Source: Mucilaginibacter sp. OK268
Lineage (GTDB): Bacteria; Bacteroidota; Bacteroidia; Sphingobacteriales; Sphingobacteriaceae
Length of the DNA stretch: 64,000 nt
Reading direction: 5' to 3'
Assembly (NCBI RefSeq): GCF_900103125.1
Contig: NZ_FNJV01000001.1
Location: forward strand, 1,240,001 to 1,304,000
Made by a program: the position numbers and the translations under genes. Positions 45,126 through 53,635 of the stretch are shown here, piece by piece (position 1 is the first letter of the stretch; the number at the start of each line of letters is the position of its first letter). The notes under the pieces were generated by a model, which saw only the letters and a list, made by a program, of their open reading frames with translations, had not been told where the DNA came from and made no database searches.

Positions 45126-45857
45126 ATGTCACCATTCATAGCTGAGTTGTTAGGCACCATGTTGCTTATACTTTTAGGCGATGGCGTAGTTGCCAACGTT
45201 GTTTTAAATGATACCAAAGGGAATAATAGCGGTTGGATTGTTATTACCACCGCTTGGGGGCTGGCCGTTTTTGTAGGTGTGGTTGTTGCCGGGCCATATA
45301 GCGGGGCGCACTTAAATCCCGCGGTTACCATAGCCCTGGCCATTGCCGGTAAATTTGCCTGGGCCAGTGTGCCGCTTTATATTGCTGCACAGCTTTTAGG
45401 AGCCTGTTTAGGCGCTTTTTTAGTGTGGTTAATGTATTACGATCATTTTCAGCGTACCAATAATCCAGGTGGGATCTTAGCGATTTTTTGTACGGGACCT
45501 GCTATTCGTAACTATAAATCAAATATTGCAAGCGAGATCATCGGTGCATTTGTGCTGTTGTTCACTATCTTTTATATTTCCGGAGCAGAGATAACACCCA
45601 GTAAAACCCCCGTTGGGTTGGGATCTGTAGGCGCATTGCCCGTAGCATTATTGGTTTGGGTAATCGGTTTATCCCTTGGTGGTACTACGGGCTACGCTAT
45701 TAATCCGGCGCGTGACCTGGGGCCACGCATCATGCATGCTATTTTACCTATCAAAAGCAAAGGTACAAGCGACTGGGCTTATGCCTGGATACCTGTTATC
45801 GGCCCCATTATTGGTGCCGCGATAGCCGCTTTTTTATACACTAACCTGAGTCATTAA
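45126..45857 (+). CDS. glpF: Glycerol uptake facilitator (aquaglyceroporin)
   Basis: 243 residues, six transmembrane helices plus two half-helices. Both NPA boxes are intact: GAHLNPAVT (N64) and YAINPARDLGPR (N193). The Asp after the second NPA-R (NPARD) marks a glycerol-conducting member rather than a strict water channel. It allows passive entry of glycerol through the inner membrane for phosphorylation by GlpK. Third gene of the operon, 35 bp after glpK. Confidence 0.95.
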   Translation: MSPFIAELLGTMLLILLGDGVVANVVLNDTKGNNSGWIVITTAWGLAVFVGVVVAGPYSGAHLNPAVTIALAIAGKFAWASVPLYIAAQLLGACLGAFLVWLMYYDHFQRTNNPGGILAIFCTGPAIRNYKSNIASEIIGAFVLLFTIFYISGAEITPSKTPVGLGSVGALPVALLVWVIGLSLGGTTGYAINPARDLGPRIMHAILPIKSKGTSDWAYAWIPVIGPIIGAAIAAFLYTNLSH

Positions 45858-45898
45858 CACATAATCCAATTATTATTTCTTTTTAAAACCAGAGTTTT

Positions 45899-46681
45899 AT
45901 GAAAACGATTTATAAAGTTGGCTTTTTGGCCATACTTGGGCTATGCCTTTGCCTTAAAGGCATGGCACAAGACACCACAGCAAGGAAAAAAGACTCGATC
46001 ATTGTAAAAAAATACCGCCCGTTTGATGTTAATTTACAGGTAAGGTCATTATATATATGGCGCGGATTTAAGGTATCAAACGCACCCATTACGGACGTAG
46101 ATATGCATTATACTACCCGCGATGGTAGTTTCGCCGTTGGCTTATGGGGTGGTGCCGGTTTCACGGGCGATTACAAAGAGTTTGACTACTATGTGAGCTA
46201 TAAAGATAAAAAATCCGGGTTCAGCGCTTCTGTATGGGATATTAACAACATTACCAATTATCCTAATGCCGATCTGTTTAACTATAACAAGGCAAGCACA
46301 TCGCACTTTATTGATGTTACAGTAGGTTATCAGTTTAAGGATGCATTTCCGCTCAGTATCAACTGGAGCACCATTGTGCAGGGGCGGGATACCTATGTAA
46401 AAAGCAATGGCGATTTAGGTAACGCTTATTCCAATTATGTGATATTGGACTACAGGCTATGGAAAGAAGGAAGTTCTGATCTGCATATTTTTGCAGGAGG
46501 CGGTTTCGCTTTTGGCCGACGGGTGAATTTTTATGGCTCAAAACCCAATATTGTTAACACCGGCTTAACCCTGAATAAGGACCTGGTGCTTTTTAACTAT
46601 CATATGCCAATTTCCGCCACGGCCATGTTTAGTCCGGAACATAAATACGGGGCATTACAATTAATAATCAATGCGTTTTAA
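45899..46681 (+). CDS. Predicted outer membrane beta-barrel protein linked to glycerol genes
   Basis: 260 residues. The signal peptide ends at GMAQ (~24). The mature chain is made of amphipathic strands (RSLYIWRGFKVSNAPITDVDM, SFAVGLWGGAGFTGDYKEFDYYVSY, FIDVTVGYQF) and ends in an aromatic residue, LIINAF, as outer membrane barrels do. It resembles the TorF/Gcw_chp type of putative porins. It follows glpF by 41 bp in the same direction, so I infer an outer membrane channel for glycerol or glycerol phosphodiesters; sequence alone does not prove it. Confidence 0.7.
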   Translation: MKTIYKVGFLAILGLCLCLKGMAQDTTARKKDSIIVKKYRPFDVNLQVRSLYIWRGFKVSNAPITDVDMHYTTRDGSFAVGLWGGAGFTGDYKEFDYYVSYKDKKSGFSASVWDINNITNYPNADLFNYNKASTSHFIDVTVGYQFKDAFPLSINWSTIVQGRDTYVKSNGDLGNAYSNYVILDYRLWKEGSSDLHIFAGGGFAFGRRVNFYGSKPNIVNTGLTLNKDLVLFNYHMPISATAMFSPEHKYGALQLIINAF

Positions 46682-46708
46682 GTAATTATATGCCTGTTGA
46701 GGTGGGTG

Positions 46709-47740
46709 CTACCGAAGTTTTTGAGATGATGCCCGGGCAATCAGCTCGGTTTCCACTTGTTCTGTAGTAAATTCCTCAACAGGCCATTTGCTTTCAATGG
46801 TCTTGATCAGCATTTCAGTGGCCAGCTGTCCTATTTGAAATGCCGGTTGGCGCACAACTGTTAAGGGCGGATCAAACAACTCTGCCACATCTGAGTTAGT
46901 AAAGCCGACAATGGCTATATTGTCCGGAACTTTGATCCCCAGCTTTTTTAGAATGTGCATGCAGCTAATGGTAAGCCGGTCGCTGCCAACGAAAATAGCT
47001 TCAGGGCGCTCGTCCATGCTCAGTAGCTCTTTAATCGCAAATTCAACTTCGTCCTGTATCATACCTCCATGATTGCAGTGCTTTAAATAACCTGCCCTAA
47101 AATCAAGGTTGTGTTTGTCAAGCGCTGCCTTAAAACCGTTAAATCTTTCCTGGGTAATTGACAGGTTATTGGAACTGGTTAAGTGGGCTATTTTCCTGAA
47201 ACCTGTATTGATTAAAAGTTCGGCAGCATCAAATGATCCTTTAAAGTTGTTCGCGATTACTTTATGGGTATCAACATCTGCCGCAACCCGATCAAAAAAT
47301 ACAATTGGAAATCCTTTTTCATGCAGGTATTTATACTGAGAAGTATCGGTTGATTCGGCAGATAAGGATACCAGCAAGCCATCTACATGGCGCGACAAAA
47401 GGTGCTTTACATTGGTGCATTCCCGGTCAAATGATTCATGCGTTTGCGTGATAATAACATGGTATCCCCGATTATAAGCAATTGATTCAATGCCATTAAT
47501 AGCCTGCGAAAAATAGGTGTTAGCAACTTCACATACTACAACACCAATGGAGTGGCTTTTTTGTTCTTTAAGACTAAGTGCTATAGGATTTGGCCGGTAG
47601 TTTACCTTTTCGGCATATTCCAATACCAATTTTTTTGTTTCAGCGCCTATTTCATAGCTTCCGTTCAAAGCTCTTGATACTGTTGATGTTGACAGGCCCA
47701 GCGCCTTTGCTATATCTTTTATGGTATAAGATTCAAACAT
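46709..47740 (-). CDS. LacI family transcriptional regulator
   Basis: 343 residues. The N-terminal LacI helix-turn-helix is intact (YTIKDIAKALGLSTSTVSRALNGSYEIG, with hinge helix NYRPNPIALSL). The periplasmic-binding-like sensor domain covers ~60-335 (HSIGVVVCEVANTYFSQAINGIE; EAIFVGSDRLTISCMHIL; VAIVGF-type strand). It is divergent from uxaB, with a 295 bp gap containing a 38 bp operator-like palindrome, so it probably controls itself and uxaB in response to a hexuronate-derived sugar. It may also act on the GH116 operator. It is convergent with the barrel gene (27 bp gap). Confidence 0.92.
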   Translation of the reverse strand: MFESYTIKDIAKALGLSTSTVSRALNGSYEIGAETKKLVLEYAEKVNYRPNPIALSLKEQKSHSIGVVVCEVANTYFSQAINGIESIAYNRGYHVIITQTHESFDRECTNVKHLLSRHVDGLLVSLSAESTDTSQYKYLHEKGFPIVFFDRVAADVDTHKVIANNFKGSFDAAELLINTGFRKIAHLTSSNNLSITQERFNGFKAALDKHNLDFRAGYLKHCNHGGMIQDEVEFAIKELLSMDERPEAIFVGSDRLTISCMHILKKLGIKVPDNIAIVGFTNSDVAELFDPPLTVVRQPAFQIGQLATEMLIKTIESKWPVEEFTTEQVETELIARASSQKLR

Positions 47741-47867
47741 AATTTAGTTCAAGGTGTTTCGAGGGGCCAGCATGACATTGGTTTACAATGAGAGTTCTCT
47801 GTTACAGGGCTAAGTTAGTGTAAAATTACAGATCTCCTATGCCAGTTTGAATACAATTAAAGGATCT

Positions 47868-47905
47868 AAACCATGCAAACGTTTCCGGGAACGTTTGCAT
47901 GGTTT
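47868..47905. promoter_or_regulatory. 38 bp palindrome made of two LacI-type operator cores
   Basis: A 16 bp arm, AAACCATGCAAACGTT, and its exact complement flank a 6-base spacer (TCCGGG). Each arm includes an AACGTT core centred on CG, typical of LacI-family operators, in two abutting sites about 17 bp apart. It lies 128 bp upstream of the LacI gene and 131 bp upstream of uxaB. Confidence 0.75.
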
Positions 47906-47954
47906 TAGTACGTCATATCTTTTTTTTATTAGCTACTTGTACTTAACCTTGTTT

Positions 47955-47982
47955 GGTAATTGAGCCGTACGGCTCAATTACC
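47955..47982. promoter_or_regulatory. Perfect 28 bp palindrome in the uxaB leader
   Basis: GGTAATTGAGCCGT is followed directly by its complement, ACGGCTCAATTACC, with no spacer, ending 53 bp before uxaB. Directly upstream, TAACCTTG (47944-47951) resembles a -7 box with one mismatch. The palindrome could be a repressor operator overlapping the start of transcription, or an RNA hairpin in the leader. It differs from the LacI-type site in having a TA centre. Confidence 0.65.
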
Positions 47983-48035
47983 CCAATAATAATAAACCAA
48001 CAAGAACCGATAAATACATCTTTTTTATTGAGTGC

Positions 48036-49499
48036 ATGATCTTATCAAAATATAATTTAAACAAAATCAATTTGCCGGTATCGGGCCTACCGGATGAGCA
48101 AATATTTGAACTTCCTGAAAAAGTATTACAATTTGGTACCGGGGTGCTTTTACGTGGCTTACCTGATTATTTTATTGACAAAGCCAATTGCAAGAGCGTT
48201 TTTAACGGCAGGATAGTCGTAGTAAAATCAACCGATACGGGTTCGGCTATTGATTTTGATAAACAGGATAGTTTGTACACTATTTATACAAAAGGTATTG
48301 CAAGCGGCCAAGAAATAAATGAGCAGGTCATATGCTCGGCCATTAGTCGCGTGTTATCAGCTACAATCGATTGGAACGCTATTTTGGAAGTTGCTCAAAG
48401 TCCTCATTTACAGGTGATCATTTCCAATACCACAGAAGTAGGTATCAAGCTTGTAAAGGAAGATATCAGCAAGCATCCTCCGGTATCTTACCCTGGTAAA
48501 TTATTGGCGGTTTTATATAAGCGATATAAGGCCTTTAATGGGAGTGCCGAGAGCGGATTGGTCATTATACCTACTGAGCTGATAATTGATAACGGTAAAA
48601 AATTAGAGTCAATCATACTTGAATTGGCACACCTTAACAAGCTGGAACCGGCCTTTATGGATTGGTTGGAAAGTAATAACCGCTTTTGCAATTCGCTGGT
48701 TGATCGTATTGTTCCAGGGAGGCCCGATAAGGCCTTAAACGATGAAATTGAAGCAAAAAGTGGCTACACAGATAATCTGAGTATCATAACGGAGCCATAT
48801 AGCCTGTGGGCCATTGAAGGGGATGATCATATTAAGTCGGTTTTGTCATTTTATGAGGTTGATGAAAGTGTTGTTATTACGCCTGATATTGAATTATTCA
48901 GGGAGCTTAAATTGCGTTTGCTGAACGGTACGCACACCTTAAGCTGTGCCTGGGCCATTTTGGAGGGTTTTGCAACGGTGAAAGAAGCCATGGCTGATGA
49001 AGCTTTTATACATTTCATTACACCGTTGATGTTTAACGAGATATTACCTGCTATCCCGTACAAAATTGATGAAAAGGTAGCTGCCGATTTTGCCGGTAAA
49101 GTGCTCGACAGGTTTCGTAACCCGTATATCAGGCACGAATGGTTAAGTATTTCGGTACAATACACCACTAAGATCAAAATGCGGGTGATCCCTTTATTAT
49201 TGAACCATTATAAACTACATAACGCAATCCCGGAACATATGGTCCTTGGCTTTGCCGCTTTTATCCGGTTTATGCAGATCAAATTAAGTAAGGAGGGCCA
49301 TTATACCGGGATAGTAAATAACCGGGAGTATAAAGTTACCGACAGCTTTGCTGAATATTTTGCAACTGTTTGGCAAAATGTAGAACCAAACATAGCCATA
49401 CATCATATACTGACCAATACTGATCTTTGGGATACCGATCTTACCGTTTTACCGGGATTCAAAGACGCGGTAATTGAACGGTTCAACAGCTTCAAATAG
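48036..49499 (+). CDS. uxaB: Tagaturonate reductase (altronate oxidoreductase)
   Basis: 487 residues, right length for UxaB of the polyol-specific dehydrogenase/mannitol dehydrogenase superfamily. The N-terminal Rossmann domain carries EKVLQFGTGVLLRGLPDYF and IVVVKSTDTG; QVIISNTTEVGI and LVIIPTELIIDNG follow. The C-terminal helical domain begins near LRLLNGTHTLSCAWA, with the catalytic Lys-Asn-type LNG/H motif. It reduces tagaturonate to altronate with NADH in galacturonate breakdown. The other galacturonate genes (uxaC, uxaA) are not in the window. Regulated probably by the divergent LacI protein. Confidence 0.92.
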   Translation: MILSKYNLNKINLPVSGLPDEQIFELPEKVLQFGTGVLLRGLPDYFIDKANCKSVFNGRIVVVKSTDTGSAIDFDKQDSLYTIYTKGIASGQEINEQVICSAISRVLSATIDWNAILEVAQSPHLQVIISNTTEVGIKLVKEDISKHPPVSYPGKLLAVLYKRYKAFNGSAESGLVIIPTELIIDNGKKLESIILELAHLNKLEPAFMDWLESNNRFCNSLVDRIVPGRPDKALNDEIEAKSGYTDNLSIITEPYSLWAIEGDDHIKSVLSFYEVDESVVITPDIELFRELKLRLLNGTHTLSCAWAILEGFATVKEAMADEAFIHFITPLMFNEILPAIPYKIDEKVAADFAGKVLDRFRNPYIRHEWLSISVQYTTKIKMRVIPLLLNHYKLHNAIPEHMVLGFAAFIRFMQIKLSKEGHYTGIVNNREYKVTDSFAEYFATVWQNVEPNIAIHHILTNTDLWDTDLTVLPGFKDAVIERFNSFK

Positions 49500-49599
49500 G
49501 GTATAGGATAACTGTTCGGGTTAATTGCTGTAGGGCTGTAACAAATTTTCAGCGCTTACCATCTAAGGGTTAAAGTAAAGGTCACCAATACTAAACCTC

Positions 49600-50241
49600 A
49601 TGAAGCTGAAAAAAATATCCTGGATTTTAATTGCTGTTTTTGCTATCATCATAGGCCTGCATCCACTTGCTTACTATTTTGTGGATATGAAAACCAACGG
49701 TTTACTCAGTACTAAACCCCAGGCCGTATTAGATAATGCAGTATGGCATGGAGCGTTTTATGCACATATTACTTTTGGTGGTATTGCCCTGCTAACCGGG
49801 TGGACCCAATTTAGTAAAAAGCTGCGCGAAAAATATCTGAGTACCCACCGGCTGGTTGGCAAAATTTACGTTATTGCTGTTGGCCTAAGCAGTATCAGCG
49901 GATTATTCATCGCTTTTTTTGCTACTGGTGGTATAGGCAATGTTTTAGGTTTTGGCATATTGGCCATGTTATGGTTTATAACCGTATTCAGCGCTTATAC
50001 CAGCATCCTGAAAAGGGATGTATACCAGCATGAAAACTGGATGATACGCAATTACGCCCTCACTTTGGCCGCCGTTACTTTGCGTATCTGGCTACCTTTA
50101 TTATCTGGCTTTGTTTTTCATGATTTTATACCGGCGTATCGCATCGTATCCTGGTTGTGCTGGGTACCAAATCTGATCATTGCTGAGATCATTATCAGTA
50201 AAAGAACAGCGAAACCGGAGCAAGTTCCTCAAACGATATAG
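49600..50241 (+). CDS. DUF2306 family integral membrane protein
   Basis: 213 residues with about six transmembrane helices. Typical family features are AFYAHITFGGIALLTGWTQF, the STHRLVGKIYVIAV histidine segment, and YQHENWMIRNYALTLAAVTLRIW. The paired histidines in helices suggest cofactor or metal binding, but the function of DUF2306 is not established. It stands alone, convergent with the cyclase-family gene (11 bp between stops). Confidence 0.88.
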   Translation: MKLKKISWILIAVFAIIIGLHPLAYYFVDMKTNGLLSTKPQAVLDNAVWHGAFYAHITFGGIALLTGWTQFSKKLREKYLSTHRLVGKIYVIAVGLSSISGLFIAFFATGGIGNVLGFGILAMLWFITVFSAYTSILKRDVYQHENWMIRNYALTLAAVTLRIWLPLLSGFVFHDFIPAYRIVSWLCWVPNLIIAEIIISKRTAKPEQVPQTI

Positions 50242-50252
50242 ACTGTCAGCAA

Positions 50253-51131
50253 TTAAAAGCTGGCATATGCCCTTACCGGGAATGTACCCACACCTTTAAA
50301 TTTTGGCGGTACCGCGTTGAATTTATAGCCGCTCTCCGGTAATTTGTCCAGGTTACATAAATGCTCAGATATCAGTATTTCGGCTCCTAATAGAATGGTA
50401 TGTACCGGGCGACTTTTACCCCGGGTGTCATCAATGTTATGGCTATCGATACCCACCAGTTTTACGTTGCATTCTTTCAAATATTCAGCTGCATCGGCTG
50501 TAAGGTAGGGATGGTTTTCAAAATATTGCGGTGTGTTCCAATGTTTTGCCCAACCGGTATAAACCAGTACAGCTTTGTTCCTGATCTCTTTACCGGTAAA
50601 ATAGCTTTTGCCAATTTCGGTTGCGTTTTCGGCATTGATGGCAATGGCATCCAGATCTGCAAAACGTTCTAACTCCATTTCAGACAGATCTTTACCATGC
50701 TCAAAACGATGAAAAGGGCAGTCGATATAAGTACCCGTATTGGTCACCATTTCTATTTTTCCTATCTGGAATTCCGTACCCGGTTCATAGTTGGCTTTGG
50801 ACTGCTCCCGGCTGAGGTAATCGCAAATGATAGGTGAAGGCAAGCCTTTATAGGTTATCAGGCCATCAAAAATGGTATGACTCAGGTCGATATATTTATC
50901 ATCAGGCTGGATATTAACAGCCTGGCGTTTATGTTTTTCTTCGATGTAATATTTGTTCAGGATATCAACCTTGCCAACCATGAGTAGCTGCATATCGTTT
51001 ACAATATAATCGGCCAGTTCCTGGTCGGTAATAGTATCGCCGACAATATCCAGTCTGAAATCCTGACCCTGGATGCCGCCGCCATTGGTGAAAGAAATAT
51101 CAAAATCAAAAACTACTCTTTTATCAGGCAT
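50253..51131 (-). CDS. Cyclase/kynurenine-formamidase-like protein with altered metal site and N-terminal extension
   Basis: 292 residues. Residues ~1-70 are an extension (FDFDISFTNGGGIQGQDFRLDI) not found in plain KynB. The cyclase fold follows from DDKYIDLSHTIFDGLITYKG. The hallmark metal motif HxGTHxDxPxH appears as N131-T-G-T-Y135-I-D137-C-P-F-H141: two of the usual His ligands are Asn and Tyr, while D137, H141, H244 (PVHTILLG) and E256 (ISEHL) remain. The protein may be inactive, use one metal, or have another chemistry. It stands between the DUF2306 gene and the AT-rich repeat copy B, with no tryptophan-catabolism genes near. Confidence 0.78.
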   Translation of the reverse strand: MPDKRVVFDFDISFTNGGGIQGQDFRLDIVGDTITDQELADYIVNDMQLLMVGKVDILNKYYIEEKHKRQAVNIQPDDKYIDLSHTIFDGLITYKGLPSPIICDYLSREQSKANYEPGTEFQIGKIEMVTNTGTYIDCPFHRFEHGKDLSEMELERFADLDAIAINAENATEIGKSYFTGKEIRNKAVLVYTGWAKHWNTPQYFENHPYLTADAAEYLKECNVKLVGIDSHNIDDTRGKSRPVHTILLGAEILISEHLCNLDKLPESGYKFNAVPPKFKGVGTFPVRAYASF

Positions 51132-51171
51132 GGTGATTTGGTCTGTTTTAGTGATCGGATGAAAATGCTAA

Positions 51172-51460
51172 AATAAAACTTTTTAAACCTTCAATTTTAA
51201 CACTTTTTTAGTCGAAACAGGGGCAAAAACGGCTCAAAAATCATTCAAAAACCCCGATTTTAACACTTTTTAACAAATTTTAACACCGTTTTGATGAGTT
51301 TTTTAAACTTTAAAAAGTATTAAATAATTGACTGTCAAATAACTACATGCAAAATGGTCGGTTTTTGTCTCTGTTTGGGCCTTAATAAAACAGCCCGAGT
51401 GTCTTTTTTACAAGAAACCCGGGCTGTTGTATCTATACAAAGATACGAAATTTTGGGTGG
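51172..51460. repeat. AT-rich hairpin-tipped element, copy B (inverted relative of 33050-33333)
   Basis: On the plus strand: TTTTAACACTTTTTTAGTC, AAACAGGGGCAAAAA, TTTTAACACTTTTTAACAAA, GGTCGGTTTTTG, then a hairpin (51391-51426, CAGCCCG..CGGGCTG with two mismatches in a 15 bp stem). Order and spacing equal those of copy A in the opposite orientation; from left end to hairpin each copy is about 250 bp. Between the blocks the two copies have diverged. It fills the gap upstream of the cyclase gene and shows no ORF. Confidence 0.7.
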
Positions 51461-51480
51461 AATATTAATCCATAAGTCCA

Positions 51481-51573
51481 GTCATCCTGAACTTGTTTCG
51501 GCACCCCACAAGTAAGGTGTATAACATATTGGCTAACTCATCCTGTGGGATCCTGAAACAAGTTCAGGATGAC
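51481..51573. repeat. 93 bp inverted repeat, CATCCTGAACTTGTTTC family
   Basis: GTCATCCTGAACTTGTTTC (51481-51499) has a perfect 19 bp complement at 51555-51573. It lies directly beside copy B of the AT-rich element and downstream of the MFS gene. This sort of palindrome is frequent between genes of Bacteroidota. Confidence 0.8.
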
Positions 51574-51638
51574 CGCTCTGTGTTTTGGTCCATCTTCGCC
51601 CAATGCTCTTTTGCCGTCTGCGCTGTAAAAGCCCTCTA

Positions 51639-53021
51639 CTACCTACTTATCTTCAAATACCGGTAAATCAACAAAAGGATACAAACTATGCCCGCGGCCG
51701 AAATAAGGGAACTCACCGTTATAGCATTTACTATAGCTTCTGGGCCGCCGTTGGTCATGGCGCCAAATACAGCTACGCCCATGGCGCCAGCGGCTTGTCG
51801 CGTGGTGTTTAATACTGCCGATGCTGTGCCGGAACGGGTTTTGGCCACGGTGGATAAGATACCCGTGGTCATGGCGGGTACGGCAAGCCCCATCCCCAGT
51901 GGAATGATAATAAAAGGGAAAAACAGCTGCCAGTAGGGCGTATGCGCATGTGCGATGAGCAAGCCAGCATAACCGATTGCGCCGATGCTGAGCCCTGTGA
52001 TGATGGGTACGCGTGTGCCGTATTTGGCCATGAGTTTGCCGCTGATGAGATTGGAAATGATAAACCCTGCTGTAAGCGGTAAAAAAGCCATGCCTGCTGT
52101 GAGGGAGGGGTAATGAAGTACATTTTGCAGGTACAGGCTCAGCACAAATACGGTTCCGTAATAGGTGGCATTCAATACGATGCCCTGTAATACCAGCACA
52201 TTAAAAACCGGCGACTTAAACAGATCCAGTGGAAGGATAGGGGACCTGGCTTTTTGTTCTATCCGCAGAAAAATAATAAACATAATGGCGCTGAAAATAA
52301 GCGCGCCGTAGATGATGGGATTGTTAAAACCGAGGTGGTGCAATTCGATAATAGCCGCTATAAGCGCCGTAAGTGCCAGCATCCAGGTAAGCTGACCGGG
52401 AATATCAAAACCTTTGTTGGCGTGTTTTTCGCTTTCGGTGAGTTTAACGCTTAACAGGATACCGATCAGACAAATAGGAACGTTCACAAAAAATATCATC
52501 CGCCAGTTGCTCACGTGCATCAGCAGGCCACCGAGGATTGGTCCGGCAGCTATGGATACACCACCGGCAGCTGTCCACCAGGCTACGGCTTTGCTGCGTT
52601 GGGTAGCCTCATGGGCAAAGCTCTGGTTTAGGATGGATAGGGAGCTGGGGATCATGGCTGCTGCACCAACACCCTGCAACACGCGGAAAACGATCAGACT
52701 AAATGGGTTCCATGCAAAACCACAGCCTGTAGAGGCTATGCCAAATACTAACAGACCAAATTGAAAAAGCCGCTTCGATCCCAGCAGATCACTCATGCCA
52801 CCAGCCGAGAGCATCAGCACGGCAAAAGCGATGGTATAAGCATCCACTATCCATTGCAGTTCGCTGATATCAGCCTTAAACGAGGCGGATATCTGCGGCA
52901 GCGCGATGTTCACGATGGATACATCCAACTGCGATACCACAAATGCCAGACTGGTGGTACCCACTATAAAAATAAAGGGAGATTTTGTTTTGCGTCCTCT
53001 GCTTATCGCCGCCTCTGCCAT
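51639..53021 (-). CDS. MFS multidrug exporter, DHA2 (EmrB/QacA) family
   Basis: 460 residues with 13-14 transmembrane helices. DHA2 signatures are visible: motif D1-like SQLDVSIVNIALPQIS, ELQWIVDAYTIAFAVLMLSAGGMSDLLGSKR (motif A), RVLQGVGAAAMIPSSLSIL (motif B) and GPILGGLLMHVSNWRMIFFVNVP (motif C). It is an inner membrane proton-coupled exporter, probably for hydrophobic drugs. EmrA-like or TolC-like partners are not adjacent. It is followed by the CATCCTGAAC palindrome. Confidence 0.92.
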   Translation of the reverse strand: MAEAAISRGRKTKSPFIFIVGTTSLAFVVSQLDVSIVNIALPQISASFKADISELQWIVDAYTIAFAVLMLSAGGMSDLLGSKRLFQFGLLVFGIASTGCGFAWNPFSLIVFRVLQGVGAAAMIPSSLSILNQSFAHEATQRSKAVAWWTAAGGVSIAAGPILGGLLMHVSNWRMIFFVNVPICLIGILLSVKLTESEKHANKGFDIPGQLTWMLALTALIAAIIELHHLGFNNPIIYGALIFSAIMFIIFLRIEQKARSPILPLDLFKSPVFNVLVLQGIVLNATYYGTVFVLSLYLQNVLHYPSLTAGMAFLPLTAGFIISNLISGKLMAKYGTRVPIITGLSIGAIGYAGLLIAHAHTPYWQLFFPFIIIPLGMGLAVPAMTTGILSTVAKTRSGTASAVLNTTRQAAGAMGVAVFGAMTNGGPEAIVNAITVSSLISAAGIVCILLLIYRYLKISR

Positions 53022-53243
53022 GGTCTATAGGTATTGATGTACAGTACAAAGATACCTCCTCCAAAACCATTACAGTTCGGTTTAAAATGAAATGTGATAT
53101 TCATATCGAATATGAATAAATGTTTTTATTGCTTTTGTCCCTTCGGTGTCTCCAGAAGAAGACCCTGAGGGGATGGGGAATTGAACATTAGTTATTGGGC
53201 CACAAGCGGTACACTTGCGGTAATTAGGGGTAACAAAAACGGG

Positions 53244-53317
53244 TGTCATGCTGAGCTCCGTCGAAGTATGGTGGGCGGGCCTCTGCGCTCTACCCTTCGA
53301 CGGAGCTCAGGGTGACA
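53244..53317. repeat. 74 bp inverted repeat, CTGAGCTCCGTCGAAG family
   Basis: TGTCATGCTGAGCTCCGTCGAAG pairs with its complement ending GACGGAGCTCAGGGTGACA (23-base arms, two mismatches). It sits in the 380 bp gap between the MFS start and the small protein at 53402. The rest of that gap (53022-53243 and 53318-53401) shows no gene; it should hold the MFS promoter. Confidence 0.75.
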
Positions 53318-53401
53318 GTCCATTTTTTAAACCTCCAGGGAGCATGGACGTTCACCCGTAATAAAGTTCAAGCGTAGATGCTTGAACGGGCCGATTATAC
53401 A

Positions 53402-53581
53402 CTAAATATCAACTTTATGATCGTCAAGCCGTTTGAAGGATAGGATGAACAGGATTCCTAAAAATGAAAAGAGAACACCATACATTATTCCATTAAACGC
53501 GCCCATTAAACGTTTAGACCCCGAATAAGCACATAGTCTGAGATAAAAAAGCCCAATAACAAATCCTATTAATTCTTGCAT
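53402..53581 (-). CDS. Small (59 aa) predicted membrane protein
   Basis: ATG at 53581, TAG at 53402-53404. The chain reads as one hydrophobic helix (LIGFVIGLFYLRLC), a basic glycine-containing turn (SGSKRLMGAFNG), a second helix (YGVLFSFLGILFILSF) and a charged tail (KRLDDHKVDI). Two helices with positive residues between them suggest an inner membrane hairpin. I do not recognise a family. It lies 54 bp after the ThuA gene stop in the same direction, on the same strand. Confidence 0.5.
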   Translation of the reverse strand: MQELIGFVIGLFYLRLCAYSGSKRLMGAFNGIMYGVLFSFLGILFILSFKRLDDHKVDI

Positions 53582-53635
53582 GTCTATCTAAAAATACAAA
53601 CAGTAAGCTAAAATTATATCTAAACGCAGTTAATT

